Shown in pieces: positions 48,753 through 62,822 of a stretch of 64,000 bases of DNA. Numbering within the stretch: the first letter of the stretch is position 1; every line of letters begins with the position of its first letter. Location of the stretch: positions 31,802,947 to 31,866,946 of the forward strand of contig JBAIZL010000007.1 of assembly GCA_036971475.1 (NCBI GenBank), in the 5' to 3' direction. Both the position numbers and the translations under genes were made by a program. Origin of the DNA: Prosapia bicincta. Lineage: Eukaryota; Arthropoda; Insecta; Hemiptera; Cercopidae. The notes below the pieces were generated by a model. It ran no database searches. It was given only the letters and a program-made list of their open reading frames with translations, and was not told the origin of the DNA.

Positions 48753-49164
48753 CACCTCTAATTATTTAAAGTAAATTCAGAAAATGTCTAGTACTTTAAA
48801 TAAGTTGTAATTAACTACAGAAAACATTGTTGTGCTGTTTAAAAGTTATAACATTTAGTCGTTCAGACTAAAATATATAAGTACAACATAGTTCTTATTT
48901 TCTTACAGCACAAACTGGTAACAATTAACGTAAATATTTTTAGAACTGTTTCCTGGCCTTATATTAACAAACACAGTATGTTATCGTTTGTACTCCAGTC
49001 GTTATTGTTCTAAATAAATATGTAGACCTTTAGAATTACAATTAAAGTTGTAATTTTACGTCACCGTTTACCGAGGGGAAGGGAAGGTTTGAGAACGTAT
49101 GGACTCTCCTTTTGAAATTACATTACTTCAAATTACCTAAACTTATGACGAGCACTGATTATGA

Positions 49165-49362
49165 TACATAATACACACAAAACCTCTGACCACAAATATT
49201 TTTATTTTTACCTGATGTACATTTCAGTTACCAAGTAACCATCCTCAGAGACATGACACTAGATACTGTTACGATGTGTCATTCTTCTGATATAATGGTT
49301 GCTTGGTATTCAAAATATACATCAGGTTAGAATAATATTGCTGCTAGTGGTTTTGTGTATTA
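49165..49362. repeat. Imperfect fold-back repeat (possible MITE)
   Basis: 'AATACACACAAAACC...ACCTGATGTACATTT.AGTTACCAAGTAACCAT' on the left pairs with 'ATGGTTGCTTGGTATTCAAAATATACATCAGGT...GGTTTTGTGTATT' on the right, making an imperfect hairpin of about 200 bp. It has no coding capacity. It may be a miniature inverted-repeat element, but no clear target duplication was identified. Confidence 0.65.
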
Positions 49363-49449
49363 TTTATTATTATTAAACCACAGAAAACTATTCCTAATAA
49401 TTAATGATTCATTTTTGTTTAATTTTATAATTATTATATTTTGTTCCAG

Positions 49450-49459
49450 GAGCTGTTAA
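49450..49459 (+). CDS. Probable terminal exon of the GPCR (Arg-Ser-Cys-stop)
   Basis: A good acceptor (TTATATTTTGTTCCAG) is followed by G AGC TGT TAA. With the AG left over from exon f this reads Arg-Ser-Cys-stop, and the seven exons then total 909 nt, an exact multiple of 3. Very short terminal coding exons are hard to prove. Readthrough of exon f or a more distant exon is possible. Confidence 0.5.
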
Positions 49460-51200
49460 TTTCGCAGTGTGTAACATCAATGTATTCATATTCCATAAAA
49501 CTTCTTTGTGTGTAAGAATCTTTAGAAAGTATTTTGGAACTTGTACAAAACACAAATCATTTAGAAATTTAAGATGTATTGATAGTATTTTGTAGTGGTA
49601 GTAGTAATTAAATAGAAAATGTTTTGTAGAAACAGTTGATGTGATTTTTCCGATAAATGTATTACGAGTTGTGGTTAGTAAATAATCAAAATGTATGTAC
49701 GTTTATATGTTTGTTCTTGGACATTCCCTTCGGCGTACATTCCTATTGGATCCATTCACCACTGAGTCCGACCTTCCCATTGTGGTAAGAGGAACCTCTG
49801 ACAGATATTATTCTGGAAAATTTTCCTTTCCCACCTTCGATTTATTCACTGCGTCAACAACTCGAGTCGGGCTTCATACAGAAAGACAGAAAGCAAAGTC
49901 AGAATAAAACCCGGAGAGTCCTATGTTTCTAAAAACCCAGTACAGTGAAAGAGCATTGTTGCCTGGTGCTCTTGATTTGATTGAAGCTCCAAAACAGATT
50001 TTCCACGCTCAAGCTATTTTCCTTGTCACTCTTACGAAGAGTGGGTGGACATTGCTTATCAAACGTCCTTTACAGTTTGACCTTTAGGGATCTAATTAAT
50101 GTGAGCGATCCCGCGTAACTTATGTCAAAAACAAGTCAAACCTTTACTTTGATATGCTCGTCACGTCATCCTTTACCTCAGAGTGAATTAACGTTTCACA
50201 GTGCTTGGTCCCAGGCAAGGGTGATTAAACTACGGCTCGTCTCGTGTTGTCACCACGACATTCCTAAAAGAATAGAATCACAATCAATGTTTTTTCAGTG
50301 CTCGTATATTATTATAAATATAATATATTATTATTATTATTATTAAACTATATATGTATACAGTGCTCGTGTATAATAATAATATCTTAATTTAATATTA
50401 TATTAATCTACCATGTGTAATTTTGTATATAAGAAGAAAATTGTAAAAATTTCATTATTAAATTATGTATGCACATATGCTTAAATTGTGTTTATATTTA
50501 AATACCAATTTATCTTTTTCGTTTGAGCATTCCCATATTTCGGGAACATCGACTTGGTTTTTATAGCTGCTTCCTTATTTAGTTTATGTTGTAACAATCT
50601 TTAACCATAAGTATTATAAAACCTGGTACAAAATGCGCCATCCTTAGGAGAGAATAGTAGTGTTGGCCAATTTAAGTTTAAAGTCACAGAATTGTTTAGC
50701 AATAATCAAAATTTTAATGGTCATTTTATAGAGAAACTTTACACTCACGTCCTCGGATGCAGAGTGGACGGAGCCTTGGAATAATGCGACAATGAGTTGA
50801 AGCTCGCATTGGTTGCAGAAAACTCCGACGGATCTAGTCCTTTACCTAAATCTACTCAGAAAAATCACCAGTTTTGCCGCGAAAGCAAGGATTGGGCATC
50901 TGGTGATTCAAGGTGGCTAGAATACAAGGTGTACCATTCCGAGCACATTTCTCAGACCCCCGCACACTCTACCAGTTGTGACGTCACTGGGCCTAAGACT
51001 ATCGCTTGCCAGACAGAACACGTGCATAGTCTCAAACATTTTACCCCCTTTAGTCAGTATTCTATCGTACTTCCATTGTATAGACCAGATTATTGGCGCA
51101 TTCTTATTTCAATAATATAGGTACTGTTTATAGGAATTGTATCTAAGTGGTATCATTAGACTAGTATAATAGTGATGATATAAAATATTCCTGGTTTCTC
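49460..51200 (+). other. Candidate 3' UTR or downstream exon region, less AT-rich
   Basis: 49700-50300 and 50740-51120 are clearly richer in G and C than typical intron DNA here. Open frames at 49695-49907 and 50785-51120 have protein-like composition (for example CRESKDWASGDSRWLEYK) but no recognised domain. An AG at 50836-50837 could splice in phase to exon f, but its pyrimidine tract is poor. The region may be the receptor's 3' UTR or an alternative C-tail exon. Confidence 0.3.
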
Positions 51201-52283
51201 ATTGTATATATTTACAGTTTGTTAATAATAAACGCTGTGCATCATGTTAGTATATGTCGCGCACTTGGGACACAAGCATTTTAAGCTTATCTTTGTTCCT
51301 GTTGTCCTCACTAACACCTTTATCCATTCTATTTAAAAACTTTACTCCAATAAACACTCGTGTTCTGGCGGACCGTTAGATCATTTTAGTAGAAATGTTA
51401 GGATATAGTTCCCACAGAGTAATAAACAAACTGTTCACAATTCCTGCTTCTCTTCTTAACCAATTGTTCTCTTCATTATAAATCGTTTCAAATATTCTGT
51501 TCCCTAAAAACAAGACAAAAAATTAAAATTTTTAAACAGGAAAACACATCATGTGTCCTATTTAATTTCTGGCGTCAGCAAAGTGTAAATAAAAACTCTT
51601 CACTCGCCTTCATAAAACAATTTTCTTTGTACACTTAATCCCTTGTTCCTCTTTTTTTATGTTTTACTGTTTTAATCCCAATATATAACTCTTTCTAAAG
51701 TACCTGGTTTCCTCCACCCATGTTAGAAACAACTGCTACAACATGAAACCCAGCTTAATCAAGCGCTTCCAAGATTGAAAACAACGTGTATTTCGTCATT
51801 TTTTCGTCAAAAGCATAAAACTGTTAATTTAGAAAAATCAGTTCTAAATTTGTATTTTGTTTCCATTACACTTTTTGTATATGCCAGGTAAACATTAAAA
51901 CGTTTTCGTCCATTTGGTCAAAATGGTCGTACCGGATAGGGGGATTTTTTTTACGGTGCGTAAATAATTATAAGCTTTCTTTGATACAGATCTTAAGGCG
52001 AGAGCCGAAGCATTGTCTTCGTCTGTCCATCACATTTTTTATTTTTTATTCAACAATCTTTCAATTTGTTTTTGCGTAGAAATAGTACTTATCATGTTTT
52101 TTACTGTTAACCTCTCCTTATGTGGGCATTGTTTATGTATTAATTTAAGTTTTTAAGTTCTTTATGCAGAAATTTACACTTTTCTGATAACCGACTACAA
52201 TTCAATTTCTCCAACATCAATTCTGAATTATAAAAATTCAGTTGAGGTTTCAATTTTTCAATTTCATCACTTTTTTCTTTTAA
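51201..52283. other. Non-coding DNA, no gene recognised
   Basis: AT-rich sequence without supported features. Confidence 0.5.
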
Positions 52284-52948
52284 TTAATTGGCAGACCTAT
52301 CTAAGCTTACCGTATCCGCTGTTTTATGTTTCTTTATGTTTTTGATAGATTTAATATCAGAGAGTATTTTACGTTTCAAACACCGTTTATTTAGTCTTAC
52401 CTCTCTTGCATTAGAACTGCTAACATTTTTCTCAGCAGGTAGGTGTGGATGTGGCACTGATTCATTCTTCAGATTTTTCCGTCTGTTCACATTCATTAAC
52501 TCACTATACATGTCCCTAACATAATCACTGTCATCAAAGTGCTCAGAACATACTCGACTTGAGTTTGGGTTAAGATTGTCTGCACGGCGACACGCAACCA
52601 CCCACTGTTCACATTCATTAACTCACTATACATGTCCCTAACATAATCACTGTCATCAAAGTGCTCAGAACATACTCGACTTGAGTTTGGGTTAAGATTG
52701 TCTGCACGGCGACACGCAACCACCCACTGTTCACATTCATTAACTCACTATACATGTCCCTAACATAATCACTGTCATCAAAGTGCTCAGAACATACTCG
52801 ACTTGAGTTTGGGTTAAGATTGCCTGCACGGCGACACGCAACCATCCACTGTTTACGTTCACCTTTGTCTTTTAGAAAGACATAAAATATTAATCCTACA
52901 TTTTTTGTTATAGTAGTTCTTACAGCTCTGAACAGCACAACACGCCAT
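52284..52948 (-). pseudogene. THAP-domain gene or transposon remnant, frameshifted and triplicated
   Basis: On the minus strand ATG at 52948 opens MACCAVQSCKNYYNKKC, the M-x-x-C...C start of a THAP zinc finger. A one-base shift follows. The next frame continues FLKDKGERKQWMVACRRAG, NLNPNSSRVCSEHF and DDSDYV, covering the THAP Trp, Pro and C..H ligands. The stretch from the Trp-Met codons to MNVN is then repeated three times by a 122-bp tandem duplication, which shifts the frame again. The last copy runs into ESVPHPHLPAEKN and a Lys-rich tail ending at 52284. THAP domains bind DNA and occur in host factors and P-element-type transposases. This copy cannot encode an intact protein. Confidence 0.75.
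52487..52852. repeat. 122-bp tandem repeat, three units
   Basis: 'ATTCATTAACTCACTATACA' starts at 52491, 52613 and 52735, exactly 122 bp apart. The units are nearly identical and all derive from the THAP coding sequence. Confidence 0.97.
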
Positions 52949-53134
52949 TTCAACACTTCACTGCCACTAACTTTGCACAACACAGTAAACTCATTATAAC
53001 ATAAACACAACCGAAATCTCGAACTAGCATAGGTAGCTTTGCGGCCGGACTACGGTGAAAGTATAGGCGGTGCGACGTCATCGCGCTCTTACCCCCTCCA
53101 CATCCTCTAGAACGGTACCATCTTGTAATCTACC

Positions 53135-53295
53135 CACTTTGTTTTGCACCGTTTTAACTTGGCGGATACTCCTATCTGTCTCACCTGCGTGGAGGAAGAA
53201 GAGACTGTGGAGCACGTATTGCTTCCATGCCGCCGTTCTTTACTTGCCAGAGATATACTCAGAGGCAACACCAATGAACTGGACAACACCCTGTA
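53135..53295 (+). pseudogene. LINE ORF2 C-terminal zinc-knuckle fragment
   Basis: The frame reads HFVLHRFNLADTPICLTCVE, then EEETVEHVLLPCRRSLLARD. This is the C-x2-C-x8-H-x4-C knuckle found at the end of ORF2 in several insect non-LTR retrotransposon clades. The frame stops at 53293. Similar-looking codons continue beyond the stop (LTYWALAEVHRHQ). It is a 5'-truncated remnant. Confidence 0.7.
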
Positions 53296-55229
53296 AAGCC
53301 TCACATACTGGGCACTGGCAGAGGTACACAGACATCAGGTCATCGGTTGTACAAAGCTACTAGATGCCTGACAGAAGATGAAATAGAGAAAACGGTATTT
53401 TCTGCTTAAAGACAATAACACATAAAGGCTATTAAAGCAATAGAGTTGCAGAACAACCATTGAAGGCATTTTTGTATTTTACATACCATAGTCGCGAACT
53501 GAGGGAAGAATGATAAACATAAAGTGCAATTTGCCGAAAGAGTCTAAACTTGCTAAAAGCTAGAATAACTAAGTTAACTTAAAAGTTTGGAAACTTTAAA
53601 AATAAATAAAGTTCTACGAGATTATTGAAAAGTTGTCTTTTAGTGTTTTTCTTGTTTTTTCCAAGATCTTCTACGTAAAAGCAGTTAAAACGTGAATTAA
53701 ATATCATACCAATCAAACCATTAATGAATAACAAATAATCCTTGGTAAAAAGAGACAACTTTCAAAATTTATCTATAATTTAAAACATATATTTATCTTT
53801 TATAATGCGTAAACAGAAATAATAAACCTCAATTTGCCCTATATTCTACTAAACCAAAACTCGATGTATACTATTTCAATTTACATAGATAAACTGCTAC
53901 TAACGAGCATTTAAATGGTTATTTTAGGTAACACATGTAAGCCACCTGGTGTGGAAAACAGAAAAGTACGACTCATGGGGACAGAATCGTATCAAGCAGT
54001 ATAACAGAGTATTCTCGTAGAACAATTAGCTACTATTTTTTCATGATTTTCAGCAAGCACCGCTTTGGCAGTTTTTCTTACAATGATTGTTTTACCGTTC
54101 TTGTTTTCAGATAGTCTTCCACCAATCTTATTGATAACGTCTCTATCTTATTTGCCCACGTGTGTGAAGGTAATAAATAAACAGGGCACTGTATTGAAAA
54201 GGATCGACCGTTAGATTTATCAGGTCGAACTTAAAAAACTATTTATTGTTATGTAACCAGTTATATATCGTTTTTGTAAGGTTAATATTTCAAAAACAAT
54301 GTGTGCCACGGATAACAATAAGAAGTTAAATCTAAACTAAATGAAGATCAATACAATGGACTTTTAGGAAGGTGGAATGGGAGTTATGAAAGGCTGTTTA
54401 ATAAAATCAAAACTCAACAATTTTCCAAATGGAGATAAAAATGTTATTAATAAAAGTAAGGTTTGTGTCGACGATGAAAACTATTGTGAAACAGTGATCT
54501 GGAAAGATTCAATAAAACCTATATCAAACGTCAGTACGAAATTGCTTCTTTGAGTAATATAAAGGAGTATTTATAACCTTTGTTGCAGACCTTAGGTTTT
54601 GATCGTTTGAAAACTTCATCAAACGATTCTGTTTTAAACATCTCTAGACTAATCTAGAGATTTTGTTTGTTTAGAATCTTTGAACTTAGTTATATTACAA
54701 ACTGAACGGGATTTCGTATTTTATATTAAAGGACTAATTTCTAGGACTTCCTTTTACATTTTTTTTTTTTTAATTTATATTATTTTCATACATTCCCATT
54801 TACGCCATTAAAAAAGGGTATTCTTAGCATATCCTTACCAGGCAATGATATCTAACTATGACCTCGTACACATATATCCTATAACCGGTTACACCTTAAA
54901 ACTAAAATATTTTTACAATAACCACTATCTCCACCTATAAGTTTTTACATTTTTGTTCTAATCGATAGAAATGATTTTCTTTTCTTTCGATAAGTAAAAC
55001 CTTCTATTCGATTTGCTCTGAATAATTAAGTTCGAAAGAAAGTTTATGTAGAGAAATATGTTGTAATTATTTCAAGGTCAATGTATAAAAATAAATTGTT
55101 TAAATGTTTTACTAATTTTTAAACTTTTTATAAATATTATATTACCTCATATATATAAAAGGTTCTGTATTCTAAACAAATAATATATTGTTTGTAATAT
55201 TCAATTCATACATAAAAAAATTATTTTAG
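53296..55229. other. Non-coding DNA, no gene recognised
   Basis: No supported gene. AG sites at 54109 and 56960 followed by ATAG were considered as receptor terminal exons and not adopted. Confidence 0.45.
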
Positions 55230-55625
55230 TTACTTTTTATTAAATAATTACAATTAATATAAACAAAGTAAAATAACCTATATGTTGAAACAGCTGTTCT
55301 AGCACATAACCTATAACATACAGTCACCAACTTTATGGCATCATATGTTAGCACTAATTTTAAGTCAAATGGGACGAAATAACTATATTGCATACCTTGT
55401 CCCATTCGTGAAAGGTTTATCTCTCATATTATTTACTTAAAACTCAAATTATTTAATTAAATTTAATTAATTAAGTATTTGAAAAAATGTTGTAATAACA
55501 CAGAGTGTCATCCACAGGTTTAAAAAAATATTTGAACTATGGTGGATGAATAAAAAGTATTTTATTGACGATTGAAAATTTTTACAAGATATAATTGAAC
55601 TAATAGAAGGAACTGAAAAATGAAC
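55230..55625 (-). repeat. Dispersed composite repeat, copy D (inverted)
   Basis: On the minus strand the blocks match copies A to C: the CTATTAG(T)TCA start near 55600, the AAAATACTTTTTATTCATCCAC block near 55560, and the ATTAATTGTAATTATTTAATAAAAAGTAACTAAA block near 55255. Confidence 0.5.
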
Positions 55626-56744
55626 CATGGTATTTGTAACACCTTACCAATATTTCAAAAACGTTATACCTGGAAAAATAAAAAAGTCCTCAAGGACACA
55701 AAAAATTATAAAAATCACCACATTTCCTATTTAAAAAAACATCACGGGACTGTAATGTCTCGAAAATTAAAACATTTAGAAAGACAAAAATAAACTTATT
55801 TTAAAACATGCTCAAAACTTTATAAACTAGAGGTTTCTTTTTAATAACAAATCAAAAATAAACCTGCAACACAACGACTTAGGTTAGATTTGATTCTTAA
55901 AAAATAATAAAGTTACCATTATAAAAAAATGGGTTTCTATCACAGTATACGTTATTGTTTAAGTGCAAACAAGATGGAGGTCGTATTCCCCCTCACAAAG
56001 ATTAACTTACGTAAGAAAACGTTTTTTAATCTTTTTACCAAACCTGTTTAACTGGATAATTTTTAGTTAGATTCCCTCGGTCTCTCTCACACTTTCTCCT
56101 TATCTTTCACGAAGTGTATACTAATATCAAAAAAAAATTATGCTTGTGCATCGAATGTAGTTGAGCACAAAGACAAATTTTCCAATTCTAGAATACAAAT
56201 AAACGTGATTCGTCAACACTTGTGCTGACAAAATCCATTTCTTGTAACGTAAAGAACGTTTAAGGAAGTTTCATTAAACTCTAATAAGTGTTCATTTACT
56301 TTGAATTTTTACAAAAGTAATTTACATTACTTTCCTTAAATATTTCCGCTCTTTACAGACTTTTCCTACAGAAGAAGTTCTGTTCTTGATGTGGCTGACA
56401 AAGCAAGTCGAACACACTCCTTAAATGTAATAAAATGTATGATTGAACAAGTGTAGCGATTCCCAAGTAATAAACAAAGCTCGCGAATATTGAAGTCTTT
56501 AAAAGACTGGTTTTCATTATAACTACTTTTGTGAAGTAATATTAATGTAAGAAAGAACTTATTAAAAACGGGTTGTGTTCTGCATTTCCTGGGAAATAAC
56601 GTGCGGAATGCAAAAAATAAGGTATTACAATTATAAATTGTGTAAATAAAAAAATTTTATTTAAAAAAAATAAGATTTTGATTTTTCTACAACTAGCAAT
56701 CATAAAAACTCATATGATTGAATTATATGACTATTTGAGATAGT
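55626..56744. other. Non-coding DNA, no gene recognised
   Basis: AT-rich sequence without supported features. Confidence 0.5.
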
Positions 56745-58489
<1,745 letters not shown>

Positions 58490-59190
58490 TTTACGCATGT
58501 AAATAATAGCCGTACTCAGGACATGTTTTTTGCAGTTATTAAATTCCTTTTATTAGCTCACACACTCTCTGATAATTTATGGTAATGCAGTTTTTCAAAT
58601 ATTTATTCTATAATTGAAATATAAAAAATTGAGTGTTCCAGGTTGGATTCGAACCAAGTATCTTCATGTTCAAATTCTAGCATTATGGCACTGAGCCAAC
58701 TTTCTCAAAGCTAGAAATGTACTTCTGCAAGTATGATTTTTTCTTTAGTCCCTTTCAGGTTGTCGAAATCTCAATTGCACAACCTTAAATTGTTTTTATG
58801 GTCACCACACAATATCATAAATAACGCTCTAGGAATAAAAATGAATGGAAATAATAAAATAAAAAAACAAACTTGATTAACGGCATCTATCCATGCTTCA
58901 CAAACGGACAGTGCGAAAGAAAAGCGAAAGAAACTAGGTAACATAATGCAAGCGACGCAATAAAAAAAGTAATAAATAATAGCAAATAAAAATAAAAGTC
59001 CAACAAGATACATAGAAAAGAAATGGAAAATTGGAAGGATATTCGCTTTTTGTTTTGCCACTTAATATTGTTATTCTGACATGTGAATATAGGCAAAATA
59101 TTTACATTAATTGTAACTATAAAATAATAAGAAACTAAAATAAAATTTGTCTCTGTTGATTTGAGTAGGAATTGACTTTAAGAAAATAAT
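58490..59190 (+). repeat. Dispersed composite repeat, copy C
   Basis: It carries the TTTTATTAGCTCACACACTC start, the tRNA-like segment (58645-58698), a shortened version of the coding-like middle (AAGCGACGCAAT near 58955), and the terminal block ATTAATTGTAACTATAAAATAATAAGAAACTAAAATAAAATTTGTCTCTGTTGA in pieces at 59105-59160. The order is as in copy B. Confidence 0.6.
58645..58698 (-). repeat. tRNA-like (SINE-type) promoter segment, best copy
   Basis: On the minus strand the A box TGGCTCAGTGC (58698-58688) and the B box GGTTCGAATCC (58655-58645) both fit the pol III consensus and start 43 nt apart, as in a tRNA. No anticodon stem typical of an intact tRNA is preserved. A tRNA-derived SINE head is more likely than a working tRNA. 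Confidence 0.65.
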
Positions 59191-60284
59191 TTTATATTAC
59201 TTGTTTCTCTCTGGCTGTCAGACTCCCTTAATCGAAATGGCCTAGGAACGGATTTTACATGCGTTAAATATTTAAAAGATACGAGGTCCAAATGCAGAGC
59301 TTTACTAAATTAAATTTAGCTCAATATTTCTTTTTTATTATTTAAAAAATTAAAATCATACAAATAACGGATGTAGAAATGGTCAAACTTATGTCGTTTA
59401 TGCAAATAGCTGAACTTTAATCTTATAAGATATTGTAGTGTTTAGCAACTAAACCTAGATGAAATGTAAGATAAAGCCAGGAGAACAAAAAAACAGTTTT
59501 TTACAAAAATGTGTAATGGAGTTTCTAAAGCTTCAAGAGAATAAGGCAATAATAATGGGGCAAAATACATATGAAATGCTATAAACCATTATGCAAATAC
59601 AAATCCCATTTCATTACAAAGCTCATCAACTGGTACCAGGCATACAATAGGTACAATTTAATTAAAATTAATAGCGACAATAGTATATAATATAACTACT
59701 TTTCAATTGACCTTTGTTGATAGATAAATAGTTTCGTTCAATATGAGTTGTAAGGGTGGACCAAGGTCTAGAAACACTGCCTTATTACAGAAGGGAATAA
59801 GTTCAAAGGATTATCATGAATTCTAAGAATGGAGAAAATATAAAAAGTTGCTAAACGTCGGTAAGGAGCTTTTTCATTTTCCATCATCAGTGGAGACGTG
59901 AAGATTCTGTGAGGGACCATGACCAGCTAAAACACATTTTTAGTCCTCTCATGCCATTATGAACATTTTCTCGTATAACTTTGCAACTCTTGCATAATTA
60001 TGCAAATGTTTAGGAACAATTTCAAACCTGGTAAAATTTACAACCGGATGAATAAAGTAACAGTAAAATTACGTTTAAACTTTTCTTAAGAAATAAAATC
60101 TGTTACTGATGGCAGCAACAGCGAGTTTGGCACTGAGTTTCGGAAGAGCATCCCCCAGGTTTCTAAGAGTCAAATCCAGGGGCAGTCAGAAACTAAAAGG
60201 GTTGCAACCACATAGAATTAAATTGTATGACAAATATATAACAATTTTTAATTATTAGAAAGAAAAGGAAATATTCCGAAATTA
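59191..60284. other. Non-coding DNA, possibly 5' LINE sequence
   Basis: No clear coding similarity was seen. The 3' part may belong to the LINE that follows. Confidence 0.35.
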
Positions 60285-61235
60285 AGAAATTCAAAGCAGA
60301 AGTACGTCAAAGTAGTGTACTGGGCCCAGTACTCTACCTACTTTACACCTGTGACACTCCAACCACCCCCAGAAATAACAATAGCAATTTTTGCAGATGA
60401 CACAGCATTATTAGCAACTGACAAAGACATATATACTTCTACGGTCAAATTCCATAGAGCAACAAACTCCTAGAATGGACTGATTAATGAAAAATCAAAC
60501 TGAATGAAGTGAAGTCAGTCCACATCAATATCACAAATAAAATATTGAAAGATAACCTCCATTAATGGATGTTAACGAAATCATCTTCCCTTATGAAAAT
60601 GAAGCTAAATATCTAGGTATGAACCTAGATGCTAAACTCAGATGGAAACACCACATCAAGAAAAAGAAGTAGGAATTAAATACCAAATATCGTAAGCACT
60701 GTTGGCTCTTAGGTTAAAACTCAAACCTCTCATTAGAAAATATAATAAAAATCTACAACCAGATCTTGAAGCCAGTTTGACTCTAAAACAGCCAACAGTG
60801 GGGATGTGCAAAGGAATCTAATGTAGAAATTCTTCAGATAATCCAAAATCAAGTACTGAGAAATATGGTTAATGTCCCTTGGTATGTAAAGAAACAAAGA
60901 TATTCACCGAGATCTGAACATCCTGACGATAACAAAAGAAATAAAGAAGATGGCCAAAAAACATGAAAAAGATACTTCACCTTCATGCAACTGCCTTTAT
61001 CTTCTCGATAGCCAGTGCATGGTTAGAAGATTGAAGAGAACCAAACCATTTGATTTAGTCTAGGGTAATGTAGTGTTGTGCTAGCTCTAATATATGAATT
61101 TGACAATGTCCAGACAAGCACTAAAGAGTTAATAGGCACTTTAGTTATATGAGAATTTAGGTTGAGATAAGGTATATTAATGGTTGCTCTAATAAGACCA
61201 GTTTTGATAATAATAATAAAAAGAAAAAGAAAGTA
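60285..61235 (+). mobile_element. Jockey-type non-LTR retrotransposon, decayed 3' half
   Basis: Frames read EVRQSSVLGPVLYLLYT, then IFADDTALLATDKD (the RT FADD catalytic box), then PYENEAKYLGMNLDAKLRW. IIQNQVLRNMVNVPWYVKK and KEIKKMAKKHEKDT follow. These are the ordered end motifs of the reverse transcriptase of Jockey-related elements. Many stops and shifts show it is dead. The 3' end runs into a GATAATAATAATAAAAAG tail (61206-61223), typical of short-repeat LINE tails. Confidence 0.82.
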
Positions 61236-62331
61236 AGGATATCATAGGTTAATTTGATATTAAACTTTTATAACAATAATAGGGCTTTAAAGCAACAACT
61301 CCTAGCCAATAAGGGCAAATATAATTTTCCTTTTTTTGTTAACGAAATATTATAAATTATATTATTTTATTTCATACCAAGGGTAAATTATGTTTTAGTT
61401 TTTAGTATTTTTTTAAAATATATATAGACAAAAATATCGATTTACAAATGATTGAATACAATAGCTAAAAGTATATATTTTATATTTAATGCGCCATTTA
61501 TATTTGTTATTTATATAGTTTGTTATAGAAAAATTAAAGACTTAGCAAATAAATAAAGTTTGTTTAGTTTAAATAAAATAAGTTATTTATTTAAAAACTT
61601 GGTAATTGTTATATAGTTTTAATAGAGTTTAAAAGGAGTAAATTAAATAAATTTGAGTTAACTATATTAAAGAATATAAAATGATTAATTTGACTCAATG
61701 AAACATATAAATCATGTTATACAGGTAATAACTCATGTGAAGATATTATTATCATAAATATTAAAAAGTCAAAAACGTGATTTTGTTCCGTAAAAACAAA
61801 AGTTTTGAGAATTATGTTCTGTCCCACTGAATTATGGATCTATTTAACTTACTATCACATGAACTTTACTTGATTAATGGAAAAGGCTATTATAAACGAA
61901 CACCGGGGCTTTGAAAACAAAGTTAGAAAATGTCACAAAGGGGTGAGCTTGATCTCGTGGCCAGGATGTAGCAGCAACAATGCCTCGGAGTCACTTTGTT
62001 GGAGCTCTTATTGAAATACTTCTTGCCAAAATGTCAGAAGGCATATATTTTTGGCTTACAATCTGTGCTAAGCCTACACTCCCCTGTGTACACGGGCACA
62101 GTTAGAATGAGATAAATTCTAATGAAAATTTATAGCATTTGATACATCAAACTCTCTTTTTTAATTATGGAACACAAAGAACGAAATTTCAATTAATTTC
62201 AAATAATAAACCTTTTTTAATCAAATATTGAAATTATTTGTACCTGGTTACAATCCATTAAAAAGTGTTTTTTGCAGTCCCTGCAGTATTTACTTCATAT
62301 GCTCATCAACATATTCCATTTATATGTAGAT

Positions 62332-62363
<32 letters not shown>

Positions 62364-62760
62364 ATAGTACTATAATGTTTATAAATATATTTTCCTAAAC
62401 CTTATTCTACATTTTTGTATATGAACAGTAATGGCATTTATTTCATTCAAAAATTTAGAAAGAAACTAAGTAAAAAACACTATAATTTTTTTACAGCTAT
62501 GAATTATTATATAACTGTAGAATTTGTTATTTACATAGAAAACATAAAACATGTTTTGAAATGCTAAAATCATTATTAAAAATAATTTTCTAAAACCTTA
62601 CTTTTTATCACAAAGTTGTAAAAAAAACATTCTATAATTTTTACAAAACTTAATTCTTGAGGATGCTGAACTATTTGTATTTAATATGTAGTATATATTT
62701 TTTTAACATACATTTAGAGAAACAACATTATTCTAAAATGTAATTTATGAAAATTCTAAA
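61236..62760. other. Non-coding DNA with a short (TA)n tract
   Basis: A TA run lies at 62338-62362. 61900-62110 is less AT-rich but carries no supported gene. Confidence 0.5.
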
Positions 62761-62761
62761 T

Positions 62762-62816
<55 letters not shown>
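62761..62816. repeat. (TA)n microsatellite
   Basis: TA repeats with one irregularity near 62772. Confidence 0.95.

Positions 62817-62822
<6 letters not shown>

Noticed and set aside
52288..52524. 78-codon plus-strand frame with a hydrophobic start
   Set aside because: It is antisense to the THAP remnant.
54103..54173. Possible downstream exon of the receptor after TTTTCAG
   Set aside because: In the required phase it gives an immediate TAG stop, and it lies far beyond a better acceptor at 49449. The similar site near 56960 was rejected for the same reason.
58645..58698. A functional tRNA gene
   Set aside because: A and B boxes fit, but no acceptor or anticodon stem pairing is evident, and related degenerate copies exist in the composite repeat.
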